From Ailanthus altissimus (taxonomy: Eukaryota; Streptophyta; Magnoliopsida; Sapindales; Simaroubaceae), in the NCBI GenBank assembly GCA_946807835.1, contig OX327712.1, positions 19,176,001 to 19,240,000 of the forward strand: a DNA stretch of 64,000 nucleotides, in the 5' to 3' direction. Positions 62,536-64,000 of the stretch are shown one piece after another; the stretch's first letter is position 1, and the number at the start of each line of letters is the position of its first letter. A model generated the notes under the pieces. It saw only the letters and a list, made by a program, of their open reading frames with translations, had not been told where the DNA came from and did no database searches. A program made the translations under genes and the position numbers.

Positions 62536-63144
62536 TGTTAAATTTTGGCTTATATGTCAATTGAGCTATTTCTACATTAGTGGGAGATGGTATGGGAGTG
62601 GCTTGGATGGGCTTATATAAGATAAGACCCTCTTGGTTATTAGTTGTACCTTTGAATAATTCTCTTCTCCCCCTTTCAATTTGTAGGATCTCTCAATAAG
62701 AACTTCATAGTTCAAGGGTTTTACATATAAGTTCTTGAAGTTTGTAATAGTTTAATTTTTTTCCTTTATTTTTGGACATTTGTAAGTAATACCCTACTGT
62801 TTGGATAATTATAGTATTGACCTTATTATTTTAGTATTTGCAGTTTGACCTAATAGTTTAAAATTTTTATTGTGGCCTAGAAAAATTGTAATTTATCTTT
62901 GAAGATAGTTGATTTGTTACAGTGTTGCCTGAGTATGTAGGTAACATTACCGAACTTCGTTAAATTTGGTGTTCTTTCTATTTTATATATTGTGTTGGAT
63001 GATTGATTGGCTGATTGTCTTGTTGTGATATTCTATTCCATTACTAGTATTATTGATTGGTTATGTTTCGATTACCCAAAAATTGTATTTCACATAATAA
63101 TTCGTAATAGTGTTAATTGTTGTTTGAACACTTTTGGCACAACA
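62536..63144 (+). repeat. 3' LTR of the intron 2 Copia
   Basis: 609 bp, matching the 5' LTR along its length with scattered transitions. Ends ggcacaaca. Confidence 0.87.
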
Positions 63145-63565
63145 GTTTATATACACCTAAAACTAACTAAATTTCTATTTGGTATGAGACATGACATTAG
63201 GGCCAAACCGTGTTGTTAATAAGATTAAGGAAATGAAATGGAAAAACATTAAATAATCAGTAACTTTGGCTTTCAATTGTCGAGTTTATCATAAATATTT
63301 AGAATTTGGTTCTTGTTTAATTGTAGGTCATCTGTAACAACAAATTCAAAGCTACCGAGTATCAAGTGTTGGCTAATTGTGCTAGACCAAGAATATCACA
63401 GGCATGCTTATTCACAACACAATTTGAGCCATCCAACAAAGTCTTTGGCTCTATAATCGAGTTGTTATCAGAAGATAGTCCTCCTTTATATAAGGAAACC
63501 TCAGTAAAAGACAACATTGAGTTCTATTATTCAACACGACTTGGTGATATTGGAATTTATGTTCA

Positions 63566-64000
63566 TGTGTCATCCCAATTTTGTATGAATATTGTATTTT
63601 TATACTTTATGCAATAAATAAATATTTCATTAAATCGCTAATTATTTTATTAAGGTAAGATGCTTATAACATTTTGGACATTATATTGATGTGAAGGAGT
63701 TCAATCAAGTCTAAAGAATTAGAACCTTGTTTAAAGTGGGATAAAGACTTGAGAATATATTAACAATGACATAGTTGTAAAAGATTACAAGCGTTGCTAG
63801 GAAATATTATTTTGTAAGTATATTCTCGAATTATAAGTTTCTGATCTATTTTAATTTACGTATGGTCTGTCAAGTAGAATCGATTAATATAGATCAATGT
63901 ATATTTATATCTGAATTGTCTAAATGATTAATCTTAACAGATCATGAGTTTAATAGAAGCTCGTATAGATATACAAGTATTCAGTGAGAACAAGATACTG
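63566..64000 (+). repeat. LTR-like repeat, cut by the window end
   Basis: Begins right where dioxygenase exon 3 loses its homology. Matches 50,905-51,449 in inverted orientation. It either truncates the exon or sits at its very end; the rest lies outside the window. Confidence 0.6.

Larger units (their letters stand above)
57707..63144 (+). mobile_element. Copia LTR retrotransposon in dioxygenase intron 2
   Basis: LTRs at 57707-58309 and 62536-63144, direct orientation. gtttatat flanks both sides (57699-57706 and 63145-63152), so the duplication is 5 to 8 bp. Primer site at 58312 reads TGGTATCAAAGCTCT, with one mismatch to the usual site. Same coding order and gag/protease type as the first Copia of the window. 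Confidence 0.9.
46141..63565 (+). pseudogene. 2-oxoglutarate-dependent dioxygenase (ACC oxidase homolog-like), shattered
   Basis: Exon 1 (46141-46688) starts MASIEQQ and contains FNVPVIDLKG and SSWGFFQVVNHE, with stops at 46207, 46267 and 46309. Exon 2 starts at 46768 after ttgcag, is frameshifted near 46,800, reads LFEILSEALGL and CHYYPACPEPD, and is cut at 46945 by a Copia. It resumes at 53674 with TKHQDPGFFIILLQDQINGLQVLY (iron-binding HxD = His-Gln-Asp), ending near 53808. Exon 3 (63327-~63565) reads VLANCARPRISQACLF. The RxS pair for 2-oxoglutarate is kept (RIS), but the distal iron-binding His is Tyr (EYQVLAN). Removing the Copia and one TGGAC copy restores the exon 2 phase. Intron 2 is about 9.5 kb, swollen by mobile elements. 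The exact substrate family is unknown. Confidence 0.88.

Overview
The window looks like AT-rich nuclear DNA of a eudicot plant. Evidence: many Copia-type LTR retrotransposons primed by initiator tRNA-Met, hAT-like and CACTA-like DNA transposon remains, GT..AG introns, an AP2/ERF transcription factor with an EDLL-type tail, and pieces of plant-only genes. No species can be named from sequence alone.

Layout. 1-7.0 kb: a tRNA-derived SINE and a degenerate minus-strand Copia with two LTRs. 7.3-17.8 kb: two CACTA-like ends facing inward around an LTR-like block, a truncated minus-strand Copia, an element with CGGTT subterminal motifs, and a subtilase gene fragment whose intron holds a solo LTR of the 1.8-7.0 kb Copia family. 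17.8-22.1 kb: a probable solo LTR, an unexplained GC-rich island, otherwise empty. 22.1-22.9 kb: a small hAT-like element carrying what looks like the plastid-targeting part of PetM. 23.4-24.1 kb: the only intact protein-coding gene seen, a group IX ERF (minus strand). 25.3-31.1 kb: a minus-strand Copia with a perfect 5-bp target duplication, interrupted by a solo LTR. 31-38 kb: AT-rich spacer with MITE-like elements, a large SIRE-like LTR, a triplicated 116-bp repeat and an intact tRNA-Gly(TCC). 38.4-45.1 kb: a Rubisco accumulation factor 1 (RAF1) gene cut in two by a Copia insertion. 46.1-63.6 kb: a three-exon 2-oxoglutarate-dependent dioxygenase pseudogene (ACC-oxidase-homolog type) split by a Copia in exon 2 and stretched in its second intron by a second Copia, a hAT-like element, a 24-bp minisatellite and a degenerate longer repeat. 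The window ends inside another LTR.

Most notable: the 5.3-kb element inside RAF1 is flanked by a perfect GAAGA duplication, but its two LTRs are INVERTED relative to each other. The PBS, leader and first ~50 codons of gag are also flipped, so both chromosomal junctions are U5 ends. This fits integration of a head-to-head cDNA made by a failed second strand transfer, not a later chromosomal inversion. Second: in seven LTR copies representing several LTR families a GC-rich patch sits roughly 50-270 bp upstream of the TATA box. Third: two cases of gene fragments apparently held by DNA transposons (PetM-like, subtilase).

Working genes supported: the ERF and tRNA-Gly. RAF1, the dioxygenase, the subtilase and the PetM-like piece are broken or partial; all retroelement polyproteins seen are broken. 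All coordinates and comparisons were read by eye; identities were not computed.
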